This document shows, piece after piece, positions 8,572 through 16,861 of a DNA stretch of 64,000 nucleotides. Under the pieces are notes generated by a model, which saw only the letters and a list, made by a program, of their open reading frames with translations, was not told where the DNA came from and did not search any database. Each line of letters begins with the position of its first letter. The stretch's first letter is position 1. Position numbers and translations under genes: made by a program. Source of the DNA: an uncultured Burkholderiales bacterium (GTDB lineage Bacteria > Pseudomonadota > Gammaproteobacteria > Burkholderiales > Burkholderiaceae_C); contig CAIQHG010000083.1 of assembly GCA_903871545.1 (NCBI GenBank), positions 1 to 64,000 on the forward strand. The letters run 5' to 3'.

Positions 8572-8891
8572 AGTAGAGCTGAAATAAAGATATAGCTATC
8601 GATAGACTCAGGGCAATTTTAGTTGAATACGAACTCACACAGACGGGCAAAGTTGATTCAAGTGCGCTACAGGGGATTAGATGCCTAATGCGAAGGCAAC
8701 TGTCCCTGTGCATAGTTTTTAAAAGTATCGCTAAGTTGCACACCTTGGATGAAATGAATTATTCTTTTAAAGGGTTGTTCGAGTTTTGAGGGCTAGTGGC
8801 AACTTTATTGAAATATTTTTCAAAAGCTCCAAGTTTGGCTATATTAGCTAGAATAAACTTAAGTGGCTTATGAAAAATTATTTATAACAAT
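8572..8891. other. Divergent intergenic region, no gene seen
   Basis: 320 bases between the aspartoacylase-like start and the AtzG-like start. A short dyad CTATCGATAG lies just upstream of the former. A TGGCA-N7-TTGAA sequence resembles a sigma-54 element but lacks the essential GC of the -12 box, so I do not call a promoter. Confidence 0.5.
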
Positions 8892-9080
8892 ATGAATAAA
8901 TCAGAACTTGATTCCTACATAGTTTCTGCATCTGAATTGCATCAGATCACACTCACTCCAGCTCAGCTTGAGAGAACTAAAATCCATCTTAGCCGAACCG
9001 TGAAAATTGCTGAAAAATTGATCGAGTATTCATTCCTAGACGGGGATGAGTTGGTTGAAATTTACCGAGTGATTGAATAA
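8892..9080 (+). CDS. AtzG-like DUF4089 small subunit
   Basis: 62 residues resembling AtzG/HpxX (DUF4089): an N-terminal SYIVSASELHQITLT segment and helices predicted through VKIAEKLIEYSF. AtzG is a small helical protein that forms a complex with the amidohydrolase AtzE and is needed for its stability. The atzE-like gene follows after 20 bases, the expected arrangement. In the hpx cluster of Klebsiella the equivalent pair is HpxX and HpxY. The identification rests on length, position and partial sequence resemblance together. Confidence 0.8.
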   Translation: MNKSELDSYIVSASELHQITLTPAQLERTKIHLSRTVKIAEKLIEYSFLDGDELVEIYRVIE

Positions 9081-9100
9081 TTTCGAAAAATAAACTAATT

Positions 9101-10456
9101 ATGAGTAAAACCCCATTTCGAGATGCGGTTGAAAACACCGTGCAGCATATTCAAAAAAATGATGCAACCGTAAACGCATTTACCTACCTAAGCTTAGACA
9201 GAGCTAGAGCTCAAGCAGATGTCTTGGACCGTAAGTCAAAAGACGGAGTCCCCCTTCCCCCACTTGCGGGGGTACCATACGCGGTGAAAAATTTGTTCGA
9301 TATCAAGGACGTAACAACGCTAGCGGGGTCAAAAGTTCTTAAAAAAAATCCCCCTGCAAAAGATGACGCAGTGCTGATTCAACGATTAAGCGCAGCGGGC
9401 GCTATTTTGCTCGGCGCGCTGAACATGGATGAGTTTGCGTACGGATTTACGACAGAAAATACACACTATGGTGCCACACACAATCCGCATAAAATAGGAT
9501 ATATATCAGGTGGATCCTCTGGAGGGTCGGCCGCTGCGGTTGCTGCAGGGATGGTCCCTTTGAGTCTTGGATCAGATACCAATGGATCCATCCGTGTGCC
9601 TGCCTCGCTTTGTGGTGTATGGGGCTTAAAACCGACATTTGGTCGCCTACCTAGGTACGGAAGTTATCCCTTTGTTGACAGCATTGACCATGTGGGCAAT
9701 TTCGCTAAAAACGTGGACTTACTCTCCCTCTCCTATGATTGTATGCAGGGCCCTTATGCAGCCGACCACTCTTGTATAGCGAAACAAATAGATACAACGA
9801 CTACTACTCTTAGCCAAGGCGTGGGGGGCTTACGTATAGGTGTGCTGGGGGGTTATTTTGAGAATAATTCGGGTGCTACTGCTCGGCAAGCTCTAGAGTT
9901 AGTTGCAAAAGAACTCAGCGCGCAAGATGTGGTAACTTGGCCTAACGCGGAGATGGCAAGAGCTGCTGCATTCGTAATTAGCGCAAGTGAAGGCGGAACA
10001 AGACATGTGCACCACTTGAGAGAACATTACGAGGACTTGGAACCTCTGTCCGTAGACCGCTTTATGTCGGGACTTTTGCAGCCTGCAAGTTGGTATTTAA
10101 AAGCACTTAAATTTAGAAAAATATACAGAAGTCAAGTATTTGACTTATTTAAAAAATGGGATTTATTATTGGCCCCCTGTACGCCAGTACAGTCCCATCC
10201 TATTGGTACAGAGTGGATCGATATCAACGGGATTCAGATGCCTGCTCGTGCTTCAATGGGTATTTTGACCCAGCCAATTTCATTTGCAGGATGCCCGGTT
10301 GTCGCTGCACCTGTGTGGCCCGCGGGAGAGGGAAATCTGCCTGTGGGGATTCAACTCATTGCAGCTCCTTGGAGGGAGGACGTAGCGCTAAGAGCTGCCA
10401 AAGAGTTAGAAAATAGTGGGGCCTGCAAAACTGTACCGGTGACTATTTTTGACTAA
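9101..10456 (+). CDS. AtzE-family amidohydrolase (amidase signature)
   Basis: 451 residues of the amidase-signature family with a complete Ser-cisSer-Lys set: Lys63 in PYAVKNLFD, the GGSSGGS loop at 137-143, and the nucleophile Ser163 in GSDTNGSIRVPAS. It fits the AtzE subgroup, whose characterised member deaminates 1-carboxybiuret in cyanuric acid degradation. The preceding AtzG-like gene strengthens this. No cyanuric acid hydrolase or allophanate hydrolase (AtzF) is in the window, so the true substrate may be another N-carbamoyl or oxalurate-type ureide. It converges with the ABC-VOC-AtzH operon, which carries the third Atz-like protein. Confidence 0.88.
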   Translation: MSKTPFRDAVENTVQHIQKNDATVNAFTYLSLDRARAQADVLDRKSKDGVPLPPLAGVPYAVKNLFDIKDVTTLAGSKVLKKNPPAKDDAVLIQRLSAAGAILLGALNMDEFAYGFTTENTHYGATHNPHKIGYISGGSSGGSAAAVAAGMVPLSLGSDTNGSIRVPASLCGVWGLKPTFGRLPRYGSYPFVDSIDHVGNFAKNVDLLSLSYDCMQGPYAADHSCIAKQIDTTTTTLSQGVGGLRIGVLGGYFENNSGATARQALELVAKELSAQDVVTWPNAEMARAAAFVISASEGGTRHVHHLREHYEDLEPLSVDRFMSGLLQPASWYLKALKFRKIYRSQVFDLFKKWDLLLAPCTPVQSHPIGTEWIDINGIQMPARASMGILTQPISFAGCPVVAAPVWPAGEGNLPVGIQLIAAPWREDVALRAAKELENSGACKTVPVTIFD

Positions 10457-10501
10457 TATGTGGTTTAAGTAAGAATATTAAAGATCGAAAATGTAGTGGG
10501 A

Positions 10502-11251
10502 CTATTTTCCACCCCAGTGAACATATTTTTTCTCAACGAGAAGAAAAATAAGGTTCAAAAAATATCCTAAAGTACCCGCTGCAAAAATAGCAGCATACAT
10601 CTCGGGCATGTCGAATACCATTTGTGAGTTGATGATTTTTTGTCCTAGCCCATTGCTCGAACCTATAAACATTTCTGCAACAATTACGATAACCAAAGCT
10701 ATAGAAATACCAGACCTCATACCGATAAAGGTTTGCGGCATAGATTCTAAAAAAGTAACATCTTTTAAAATATAGATTGGCGGCGCACCCATTACTTTTG
10801 CCGCAAGTTGCCGCAATTTTCTAGCATTCATCACACCATAAGCCACATTAAATAGTATGGCCAGAGCGGCACCGAAAGTGGCGACTGCAATTTTAGTCTT
10901 CTCGCCTGTACCAAAAATTACTAAAAAAAGCGGGAAAAGTGCTGATGCAGGGGTTGATCTAAAAAAATCTATTAAAAACTCTACTCTTTGATAAATTATT
11001 TCTGACGATCCAAAGAATACTCCAATGGGTACAGCAATAGTTGTTGCCAAGATAAAAGAAATAATGGTTCTTCGAACTGTGATTAAAAAATCAGTTTCTA
11101 AATCACCGTTTGAAAATCCTTTTATAAGTGCCTGAATTACTTGAATAGGCGAGGGAAGTAGGACCGGGTCAACCATTTTAGATTGAAATAGTATTTCCCA
11201 AAGCAGGAGAAATCCCAAAATGCTAACTAGGAAGTTTAGGCTTTTTTTCAT
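10502..11251 (-). CDS. ABC transporter permease, taurine/nitrate/sulfonate type
   Basis: 249 residues with about six membrane segments and the binding-protein-dependent permease (EAA-loop) region around RQLAAKVMGAPPIYILKDV. It belongs to the SsuC/TauC/ThiX-like group. It is the last gene of a five-gene minus-strand operon (AtzH-like, VOC, receptor, ATPase, permease), ten bases after the ATPase stop. Its closest relative in this window is the permease at 56024-56788; both share RIDFFRSTPASAL-like and VIVIVAEMFIGS segments. The substrate is unknown; the context suggests a ureide or amide. Confidence 0.9.
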   Translation of the reverse strand: MKKSLNFLVSILGFLLLWEILFQSKMVDPVLLPSPIQVIQALIKGFSNGDLETDFLITVRRTIISFILATTIAVPIGVFFGSSEIIYQRVEFLIDFFRSTPASALFPLFLVIFGTGEKTKIAVATFGAALAILFNVAYGVMNARKLRQLAAKVMGAPPIYILKDVTFLESMPQTFIGMRSGISIALVIVIVAEMFIGSSNGLGQKIINSQMVFDMPEMYAAIFAAGTLGYFLNLIFLLVEKKYVHWGGK

Positions 11252-11261
11252 AAAGAGTACA

Positions 11262-12041
11262 TTAGACGTTATTCACCTGAGCCAGAAATATATTTAGACT
11301 TTGAGTTTTCACTTTCATGAATTCCTCTGATGATAAAACGTCTACCGTTCTAGGACGGGGGGCAAAATAATCAAGAAAAGCAGCCACTTGGGTTGGTTTT
11401 CTAGTGAGCAGTAAAACTTTATCAGCTAAATAAACGGCGTCTTCAAGGTCATGAGAGACCAGTAGGGTTGTCGTTTGTCTTTCTATAAATATTTTTTGAA
11501 GTTGTTCGCGCATAAATAAAGTCATCTCATAATCTAGTGCAGAGAACGGCTCATCAAGAAACAATACTTCTGGATCTACTATTAAAGCACGCATAATTGA
11601 GATTGATTGTTGTTGCCCACCTGACAGTTGATAGGGATAACTATTTAAGTCAAATTTAATATCGAAAGATGAAATAATTTTTTCAACTTTTGACTTTTTT
11701 TCAGCCTGAGTCAGTTTTAAAAATTTCAGAGGGTAATAAAGATTTTCTAAAGCGGTCAGCCATGGAAATACTGCTTCTCTGTAGTTTTGAAACACGTAAC
11801 CTATGCGAGTATTTTGAAGAGTTTTACCCCCGAATAAGATTTCACCAGAATTGAAATCTTGAATTCCTGACATCATATTGATGAGCGTAGATTTACCACA
11901 CCCATTTGGTCCGAAGATGGAAATAATTTTCCCTTTCGGTATATCAAGGTTGAAATCATTAAACAACTGCACGTCGCCAAATTTTTTGGAGAGACTGCGA
12001 ATAGTAATATGAGTGTTATCTATTACAGATGAAGTTTGCAC
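11262..12041 (-). CDS. ABC transporter ATP-binding protein, taurine/nitrate type
   Basis: 259 residues with Walker A GPNGCGKST, signature LSGGQQQSISIMRAL, Walker B VLFLDEPFSALD and the switch SHDLEDA. It powers import by the adjacent permease, with the receptor encoded 15 bases upstream. It is closely similar over its whole length to the ATPase at 55221-56021, including the unusual stretch SALD(Y/F)EMTLF(M/I)R, so the two transporters look like paralogues. Confidence 0.95.
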   Translation of the reverse strand: MQTSSVIDNTHITIRSLSKKFGDVQLFNDFNLDIPKGKIISIFGPNGCGKSTLINMMSGIQDFNSGEILFGGKTLQNTRIGYVFQNYREAVFPWLTALENLYYPLKFLKLTQAEKKSKVEKIISSFDIKFDLNSYPYQLSGGQQQSISIMRALIVDPEVLFLDEPFSALDYEMTLFMREQLQKIFIERQTTTLLVSHDLEDAVYLADKVLLLTRKPTQVAAFLDYFAPRPRTVDVLSSEEFMKVKTQSLNIFLAQVNNV

Positions 12042-12056
12042 AACTAATTTTTGTTA

Positions 12057-13031
12057 CTAATAGGATTTTACAAAAGTCTTTACATCAATCGGCCCTTTAA
12101 CTAATCCAGTTTCAACTCCAAAATTGATAAACTTTTGGAAATCAGCATAATCATTTGCTTTGAATTCTGAGAGCATTGTGAGTTTTGCTAATGGAATAGT
12201 AGAGGTCATGTCAGCAGGGACCTGGAATTTAGTTAAGTAATCCCGAGCTTTAGGATCTGTCGCAACATCTTTGACTGCTCGCGCCCATGCCTTTGCATAT
12301 CTTTGCGCCACATCTGGCTTTTCCGTTATCAATTTAACAGCAAGCGCACCGCCCGCAACGTAGGCCAATGCCTCTGTTTTACCAAGAATATAAGTCGCAA
12401 TCACACCTCCTTCAATACGTTTTCCTGCCGATTGTTTAACGATCATGGACGCGACAGGCTCTAGGGTGTATGCGGCGTCAAACGAGCCGGCTAGTATTGC
12501 TCCTACATGTATTCCCATAGCCTGCTCGGTCATGGTGTAGTCCTTAACATCTTCCAGGCCAACAGCTTTTAAGGAAGCCTTAGCTGCGAAGACATTAGCC
12601 GGACCAGGCGCTACTAATATCTTTGCACCTTTAAGTTCCTTTAGACTTTTAATTGAGCTATATGGACCGACATTGCTAACCAAAAATTGCTCGGTTAAAT
12701 ATTTACTATTTGCACCGTTTAAAGAAATAAATGTGACAGTGTCAGGCCTACGCTGATTAATATTAGCCGCCTCTAAGGTAACCAAATTTGCGCACCCATC
12801 AATTTCCCCGGCAACTAATGCTTGTACTTGTATTTGATGTGTATTCATGGGAATACCTTCTACCTCTAGCCCCTCATCCTTGAAGTACCCTCTCTCAGTC
12901 GCTATGTAAAAGGGGACTGATGAGCTAGCTGGGAATACTCCGATTTTTAACTTGTCTAAGGCAAAAGCAAAATGGAAGTGGCTTAATAATCCTAGAACTA
13001 AAAAATATTTTTTTAAGGTTGTTAGTTTCAT
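12057..13031 (-). CDS. ABC transporter substrate-binding protein, NMT1/THI5-like
   Basis: 324 residues with a 24-residue signal peptide (ending FAFALDK) and an NMT1/SsuA-like fold beginning KLKIGVFPASSSVPFYIATERGYFKDEGL. Receptors of this type bind pyrimidines, sulfonates, nitrate or aromatic N-compounds. The ATG overlaps the stop of the preceding VOC gene (ATGA), showing tight coupling. It resembles the receptor at 56889-57884 in layout (an I-G-x-(F/W)-P opening and a GEIDGCANLVTL/GRIDGCANGVAI motif), supporting paralogy of the two transporters. Confidence 0.93.
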   Translation of the reverse strand: MKLTTLKKYFLVLGLLSHFHFAFALDKLKIGVFPASSSVPFYIATERGYFKDEGLEVEGIPMNTHQIQVQALVAGEIDGCANLVTLEAANINQRRPDTVTFISLNGANSKYLTEQFLVSNVGPYSSIKSLKELKGAKILVAPGPANVFAAKASLKAVGLEDVKDYTMTEQAMGIHVGAILAGSFDAAYTLEPVASMIVKQSAGKRIEGGVIATYILGKTEALAYVAGGALAVKLITEKPDVAQRYAKAWARAVKDVATDPKARDYLTKFQVPADMTSTIPLAKLTMLSEFKANDYADFQKFINFGVETGLVKGPIDVKTFVKSY

Positions 13032-13522
13032 TTAAATTCCCCGTTCTTATAAACTTCATGATTAAAAAAACTTGCTCCAGCAATATACCTCCTACCCTCA
13101 GACATGTCAGGGGGTGGTCCTTGCTCTATTTTTCCTTCGAATGTTAATTCCAACTGCACACCACTGGGATCATAAATAAATAATTGCCAAATTGATGTGT
13201 TCGGCACAAGAAACTCTTTGAAAGGCAATCCTAATTCGATAAAACGATTGCGGTAGGTGTGGTAACCGCTGCAAGAGAAGGACACATGATCGATCGCTGA
13301 GGTGCCTGTGGGAGTTACACCTTCTTTACCTAAAGCAGGCCCGCCCGCATAGACGTGAATAATGGCCTGTCCACCAGGAATGGGGGAGGCACTCCATGCA
13401 CCAGGGAAGCCGAAATCAGGTCTAAATACTTCGATAAGACCAATTACTTTCGTATAAAAATACTTAGTTGCTTCTAAATTATTAGTTTTAATCGCTATGT
13501 GAAAAAGACCATTAGTAATCAT
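13028..13522 (-). CDS. VOC (glyoxalase/dioxygenase superfamily) protein
   Basis: 164 residues from the ATG at 13522, which lies seven bases past the AtzH-like stop. A TTG at 13543 is the less likely alternative. The protein has two beta-alpha-beta modules: GLFHIAIKTNNLEATKYFYT at the N-terminus and AIDHVSFSCSGYHTYRNRF in the second half. His near residue 8, His in DHVSF and the Glu in VQLELTFEG are the likely metal ligands. VOC enzymes include dioxygenases, lyases and epimerases, so the reaction cannot be assigned. Being embedded between an AtzH-like protein and the receptor makes a catabolic step on the imported compound likely. Confidence 0.8.
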   Translation of the reverse strand: MITNGLFHIAIKTNNLEATKYFYTKVIGLIEVFRPDFGFPGAWSASPIPGGQAIIHVYAGGPALGKEGVTPTGTSAIDHVSFSCSGYHTYRNRFIELGLPFKEFLVPNTSIWQLFIYDPSGVQLELTFEGKIEQGPPPDMSEGRRYIAGASFFNHEVYKNGEFK

Positions 13523-13529
13523 AGAGTTC

Positions 13530-13925
13530 TTACTTAAGATCAATTAAGCTGACATGAGCAGAGACTATTCTCCAGCCTTCATCCGTTCTTACCCAGGTTT
13601 GGCTTTGTCTTCCCATTTTCCCTGGGACAGTTTCTCGGGAAAACAATGTGTTTGCGGTAGCCAGATCATGTCCAAATGTAGTGATTACGGTTTTAGTGAG
13701 GCTCCTCATAAGTCCTACTGAAGGTCTAGCTGCGCGAAAGGCCGCAATTTCTTGGAAGCCGTATAAGTTTTCATTCATTCCGTAGCGAATGACAAGAGGG
13801 TTGTTCCAAAAAGAGTTGTCAAGTACATTGATGTCGTTATTTATCAGCGCATTTTCGTATTGATCAAATAAATTTTGTACTTCTTTGACCACTTTAGGAA
13901 TATTTATTTCCATATTTTGTTTCAT
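13530..13925 (-). CDS. AtzH/HpxZ-like protein (DUF3225, NTF2-like fold)
   Basis: 131 residues with an NTF2/SnoaL-like cone fold. The text LIRYGMNENLYGFQEIAAFRAARP and QSQTWVRTDEGWRIVSAHVS matches DUF3225, the family of HpxZ (oxalurate catabolism in Klebsiella) and AtzH (reported to hydrolyse 1,3-dicarboxyurea in cyanuric acid degradation). It is the first gene of the operon with VOC and ABC genes. Together with AtzG/AtzE on the opposite strand, three members of one ureide pathway are within 5 kb. Expected substrate: an N-carboxylated or oxalyl urea derivative (inference). Confidence 0.85.
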   Translation of the reverse strand: MKQNMEINIPKVVKEVQNLFDQYENALINNDINVLDNSFWNNPLVIRYGMNENLYGFQEIAAFRAARPSVGLMRSLTKTVITTFGHDLATANTLFSRETVPGKMGRQSQTWVRTDEGWRIVSAHVSLIDLK

Positions 13926-14606
13926 AGATTTCGTTCTCTTTCGCCTTGAGTAATTGCGTTAATAAAATAGTTTTTTGTGGCCACATTAAAAATACATGTT
14001 AATTTGAGATTAGTTTAATAGAATTTTTAATTAAAAATTTATATTATTCCAAATTCATTATGATATTTAGTTAGAAGGCCAGGGGTATGAGTACCGGGGA
14101 AAATGAACTCAGCTTAGCTTCATAAAACATCCCCCAACTCGCTTAATTGCTGTTTTTGAGCCCATTGAAATCAGTATACTCGAACCTTAGACAGTCAGAT
14201 TTTTGATAAGCGGAAAAATCTAATTCCGTTAAAAAATCGACATTAAAGTTCTATACGAATTTCTTCGGATAAGCAATTCTGCCCTTAGATAAAACCTAAA
14301 TAAAATTTCAATAGATTGGTAGTAGTCCGCGATTTAAAAAATAATAATCCCTCTAAGTGTGATTAAAGAAAATGACTAAGCTAGTTATTACAGTGCATGA
14401 GTACGGTTTTGGTGCGAATAAAACCAAGTTAAAAAACCTGACAACAGAAAAATCGAGCAGATAAACATGGATGAAAACTCAGCAGGTCTTTAGAGTTATG
14501 AGTGCGTTCGTATGATTGTTAGGTGAATTGTCTTGGGTTATCGGTTTTTATTAAGAGTTGGATGCGATTAAGCATTAAAATTATTTTTTAATCTTTAATA
14601 TTAGCC
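13926..14606. other. Long divergent intergenic region (681 bases), AT-rich
   Basis: It separates the AtzH-ABC operon (leftward) from the PuuE-like gene (rightward) and must hold both promoters, but I see no clear -24/-12 element. An NtrC-like half-site TTTTGGTGCGA lies near 14407. A 30-codon frame (14372-14464) covers it but has no family resemblance I trust. The sequence is markedly AT-rich compared with the flanking genes. Confidence 0.5.
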
Positions 14607-15494
14607 ATGGAAACACTCAAATACCATAACCGTTTTAACTACGAAGCGATACCCAGCCGAGTGGGATTTGAATGGCCCAATAAAAAACGTTTAGCTGTGT
14701 ATATTGGTTTTAATATTGAACATTTTCATTTTGGCTCTGGATTAGGCGCTAATTTAGGCCCAAGTTGTCCAGAGCCAGATGTTCTTAATTACATGTGGCG
14801 TGATTACGGAAACAGAGTTGGGGTTTGGCGTTGCTTAGATTTGTTTGAACAGCTTCAAATGCCAACTGGCGCCATCATTAACACTGCTCTTTATGAGCAT
14901 TGCCCCGAAGTAATTAAAGCCTTTGTATCTAGGGGGGACGAACTCATTGGGCACGGCCACACGAACTCAGAGCGACAAGGAACATTAGTGGAATCACAAG
15001 AGTTTGAGCTGATTAAAAGTTGTAAAGAAATAATTAGAAAACAATCTGGGGTTGCCCCAAAGGGCTGGCTGTCGCCTTGGATTTCTGAGAGTCTAGTTAC
15101 TCCAGATCTTTTGTCAGAAGCGCATTATGCCTACACTTTAAATTGGTGCCACGACGATCAACCAACGCGCGTAAAGACGAGACAGAACTTAAATTTTTGG
15201 TCGATTCCCTACCCACAAGAACTGAATGACATTCCAATGATCATGCACAGGCAAATGGATGCGGTAGATTTTTCTCAAATGATCATCGATCAGTTTGATG
15301 AAATGATGTACCAAGCGTACAAGGGAGGATTACAAAAATCTTTAGTCATGGGAATTGCACTCCATCCCTACATTGTTGGGCAGCCTTACCGATTAAAGCA
15401 CTTAAGGAATGCATTAACTCATATCAACAAATTTAAAGATGATATTTGGCTCACTACGCCAGGTGGCATTTGCGATTACATGAATACTTTGTGA
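14607..15494 (+). CDS. Polysaccharide deacetylase-family protein, PuuE-like
   Basis: 295 residues in the carbohydrate esterase 4/PuuE-like group. The opening NRFNYEAIPSR and WPNKKRLAVYIGFNIEHF, the GAIINTALYEHCPEVI segment, and the ELIGHGHTNSERQG motif (H-x-H metal region) fit the cofactor-independent allantoinase/uricase-linked PuuE type rather than sugar deacetylases. In purine breakdown, PuuE opens cyclic ureides. Here the surrounding AtzE/AtzH-like proteins point to hydrolysis of a ring or linear ureide or imide. The 2OG-type oxygenase gene converges with it. Substrate not proven. Confidence 0.82.
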   Translation: METLKYHNRFNYEAIPSRVGFEWPNKKRLAVYIGFNIEHFHFGSGLGANLGPSCPEPDVLNYMWRDYGNRVGVWRCLDLFEQLQMPTGAIINTALYEHCPEVIKAFVSRGDELIGHGHTNSERQGTLVESQEFELIKSCKEIIRKQSGVAPKGWLSPWISESLVTPDLLSEAHYAYTLNWCHDDQPTRVKTRQNLNFWSIPYPQELNDIPMIMHRQMDAVDFSQMIIDQFDEMMYQAYKGGLQKSLVMGIALHPYIVGQPYRLKHLRNALTHINKFKDDIWLTTPGGICDYMNTL

Positions 15495-15534
15495 AGGAGT
15501 GATTAGAGTTGGGTAGACCACTAGAAATGGGCGG

Positions 15535-15572
15535 TGCACCACAATGAGAGTCTGCCACCTCTTTGTGGTGCA
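15535..15572. terminator. Strong hairpin between convergent genes, probable bidirectional terminator
   Basis: TGCACCACAA and TTGTGGTGCA form a 10-bp perfect stem with an inner AGAG/CTCT pairing. It sits between the PuuE-like gene and the convergent oxygenase gene. A short T-run follows on the plus strand. The arms also contain the NtrC half-site sequence TGCACC/GGTGCA, but the spacing is too wide for a normal NtrC dyad. Confidence 0.6.
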
Positions 15573-15643
15573 TTTAACTTGGGTCTTGAAATCGCGCACC
15601 AAAAAAAGGCCGACTGAAAAGTTTCAGTGAAACAATTTACCAT

Positions 15644-16669
15644 TTAAGCAGATCTGTAACTTTTAAAATTTCGATTGATTTTTTCTGAAATATAAACACC
15701 AGCCAGCGTATCCTTGTATTTAATTGGGTTACTCTCGCTTGCGCAAGTCGGGATGCAAGAAACAATGGCGTCTGGGTTAGGTTGATGAAAGAAAACCATC
15801 GATAGTCTTTTGTTTTCTTTAGCAACCTCTGGGGGAGGATTAACAACTCTATGAACTGTTGACACCCACCGATCATTAGACCATTGGGCCATCATATCTC
15901 CAATGTTAACGATAAGACAATTGGGATTGGCTGATACGTCGATCCACTCTTTATTTTTGTTTCTGATTTGCAACCCACCCGGACCGCTAGTAGCGGCAAC
16001 TATGGTGAGGGTTCCAAAGTCCGCGTGTGCACCCGCCCGCAGTTGGCCCGGTAGGGGGGGTGTCGCTTGTGTCGGATAGTGATTAATTGCTAACGATGAC
16101 ATGCCTTTGTCAACTTTGTCCTCAAACCAGTTTTCATCCAAGTTAAGTGTGAGGGCAAACATTTTTAAGAGACTGCGAGAGAGCTGATTCATGGAGTTGT
16201 AGTAGTCCTTCATTACAGACTCAAATGTGGCTATTTGACTGGGCCATTGATTGGGGGCGTAAGCAGTTTCTAAAAACTGTTTAACGGGGTCTCCCATGTG
16301 AGTGAAATCATCAATCGGGCCTATCCTGTATCGCTCAAAGAGGTCTGCCGGTTGGACGGTATTTTGCTTAATATCCTCCGCGTCCATTGCATACGATAAG
16401 CCCTGCTCTCCAAGCGCTGTATAGCCTCTGGATTTATATTTTATAGCCGCAGTTTTTAGTTTTTCTACCAGGGGCAAATCAAAAAATTTTTGAGCTACAG
16501 ACTGTGCATTCTCGATATAGGGGGCACTAATGGGAGTTCCAGTTATGCACAAAAAACCTATATCTTTAAGAGCCGAGTCGATTTGATTTAACAACTCCTT
16601 GGTCAGTGGATCATCTCGCTTTGAGGACCAAAAGGGGCTGACATCAATTAAGGGAATATCAAGTTTCAT
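15644..16669 (-). CDS. 2-oxoglutarate/Fe(II)-type oxygenase, isopenicillin N synthase family
   Basis: 341 residues from the ATG at 16669 (MKLDIPLIDVSPF). A longer frame reaches 16759 but would run across a sigma-54 promoter and lacks resemblance to the family start. The core double-stranded beta-helix carries the iron motif HADFGTLTIV (H-x-D) and the distal His in STVHRVVNP, with RLSMVFF supplying the Arg-x-Ser that usually binds 2-oxoglutarate. An N-terminal DIOX_N domain (IDSALKDIGFLCITG) is present. Members hydroxylate small molecules, including purines in some bacteria. It lies between the PuuE-like gene and a Liv transporter, consistent with oxidation of an imported N-compound (inference). 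Confidence 0.85.
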   Translation of the reverse strand: MKLDIPLIDVSPFWSSKRDDPLTKELLNQIDSALKDIGFLCITGTPISAPYIENAQSVAQKFFDLPLVEKLKTAAIKYKSRGYTALGEQGLSYAMDAEDIKQNTVQPADLFERYRIGPIDDFTHMGDPVKQFLETAYAPNQWPSQIATFESVMKDYYNSMNQLSRSLLKMFALTLNLDENWFEDKVDKGMSSLAINHYPTQATPPLPGQLRAGAHADFGTLTIVAATSGPGGLQIRNKNKEWIDVSANPNCLIVNIGDMMAQWSNDRWVSTVHRVVNPPPEVAKENKRLSMVFFHQPNPDAIVSCIPTCASESNPIKYKDTLAGVYISEKINRNFKSYRSA

Positions 16670-16742
16670 GGTTGTGTGGGCAAGGGAGTATGAAAAATTG
16701 ATCAGCAAGTAATGTGCCACTGAAAAGTTTACGCTAGAAAAT

Positions 16743-16758
16743 TGGCATGTTATTTGCA
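16743..16758 (+). promoter_or_regulatory. Sigma-54 promoter of the Liv-fusion operon
   Basis: TGGCATGTTATTTGCA matches the sigma-54 consensus TGGCAYRNNNNTTGCW at every position, with exact GG-N10-GC spacing. The predicted start is about 16769, giving a 93-base leader to the receptor ATG. I found no clear NtrC dyad upstream, so the activator is uncertain. Confidence 0.82.
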
Positions 16759-16861
16759 AACCATAACCAGATAGGAACTAAAGAAAATGATTACTTCGCT
16801 AGTTTTTAATGGTATCAACAAAGCTCAACTATATGGTTGAGCAATTTAATAAGGCTAATTT

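Noticed and set aside
8531-8743. Minus-strand 70-codon open frame overlapping the start of the aspartoacylase-like gene
   Set aside because: It overlaps a well-supported gene on the same strand in another frame and has no ribosome-binding site or family match.
8794-8812. TGGCAACTTTATTGAA as a sigma-54 element for the AtzG/AtzE genes
   Set aside because: The invariant GC of the -12 box is missing (GA instead).
14372-14464. 30-codon plus-strand frame (MTKLVITVHEYGFGANK...) considered as a transposase relic
   Set aside because: Resemblance to Tn3-type transposase text (an A/E-Y-G pattern) is too short and weak to support a call.
14562-14577. TTGGATGCGATTAAGCA as a sigma-54 element for the PuuE-like gene
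   Set aside because: It has GG-N10-GC spacing but fails most other consensus positions, unlike the five reported elements.
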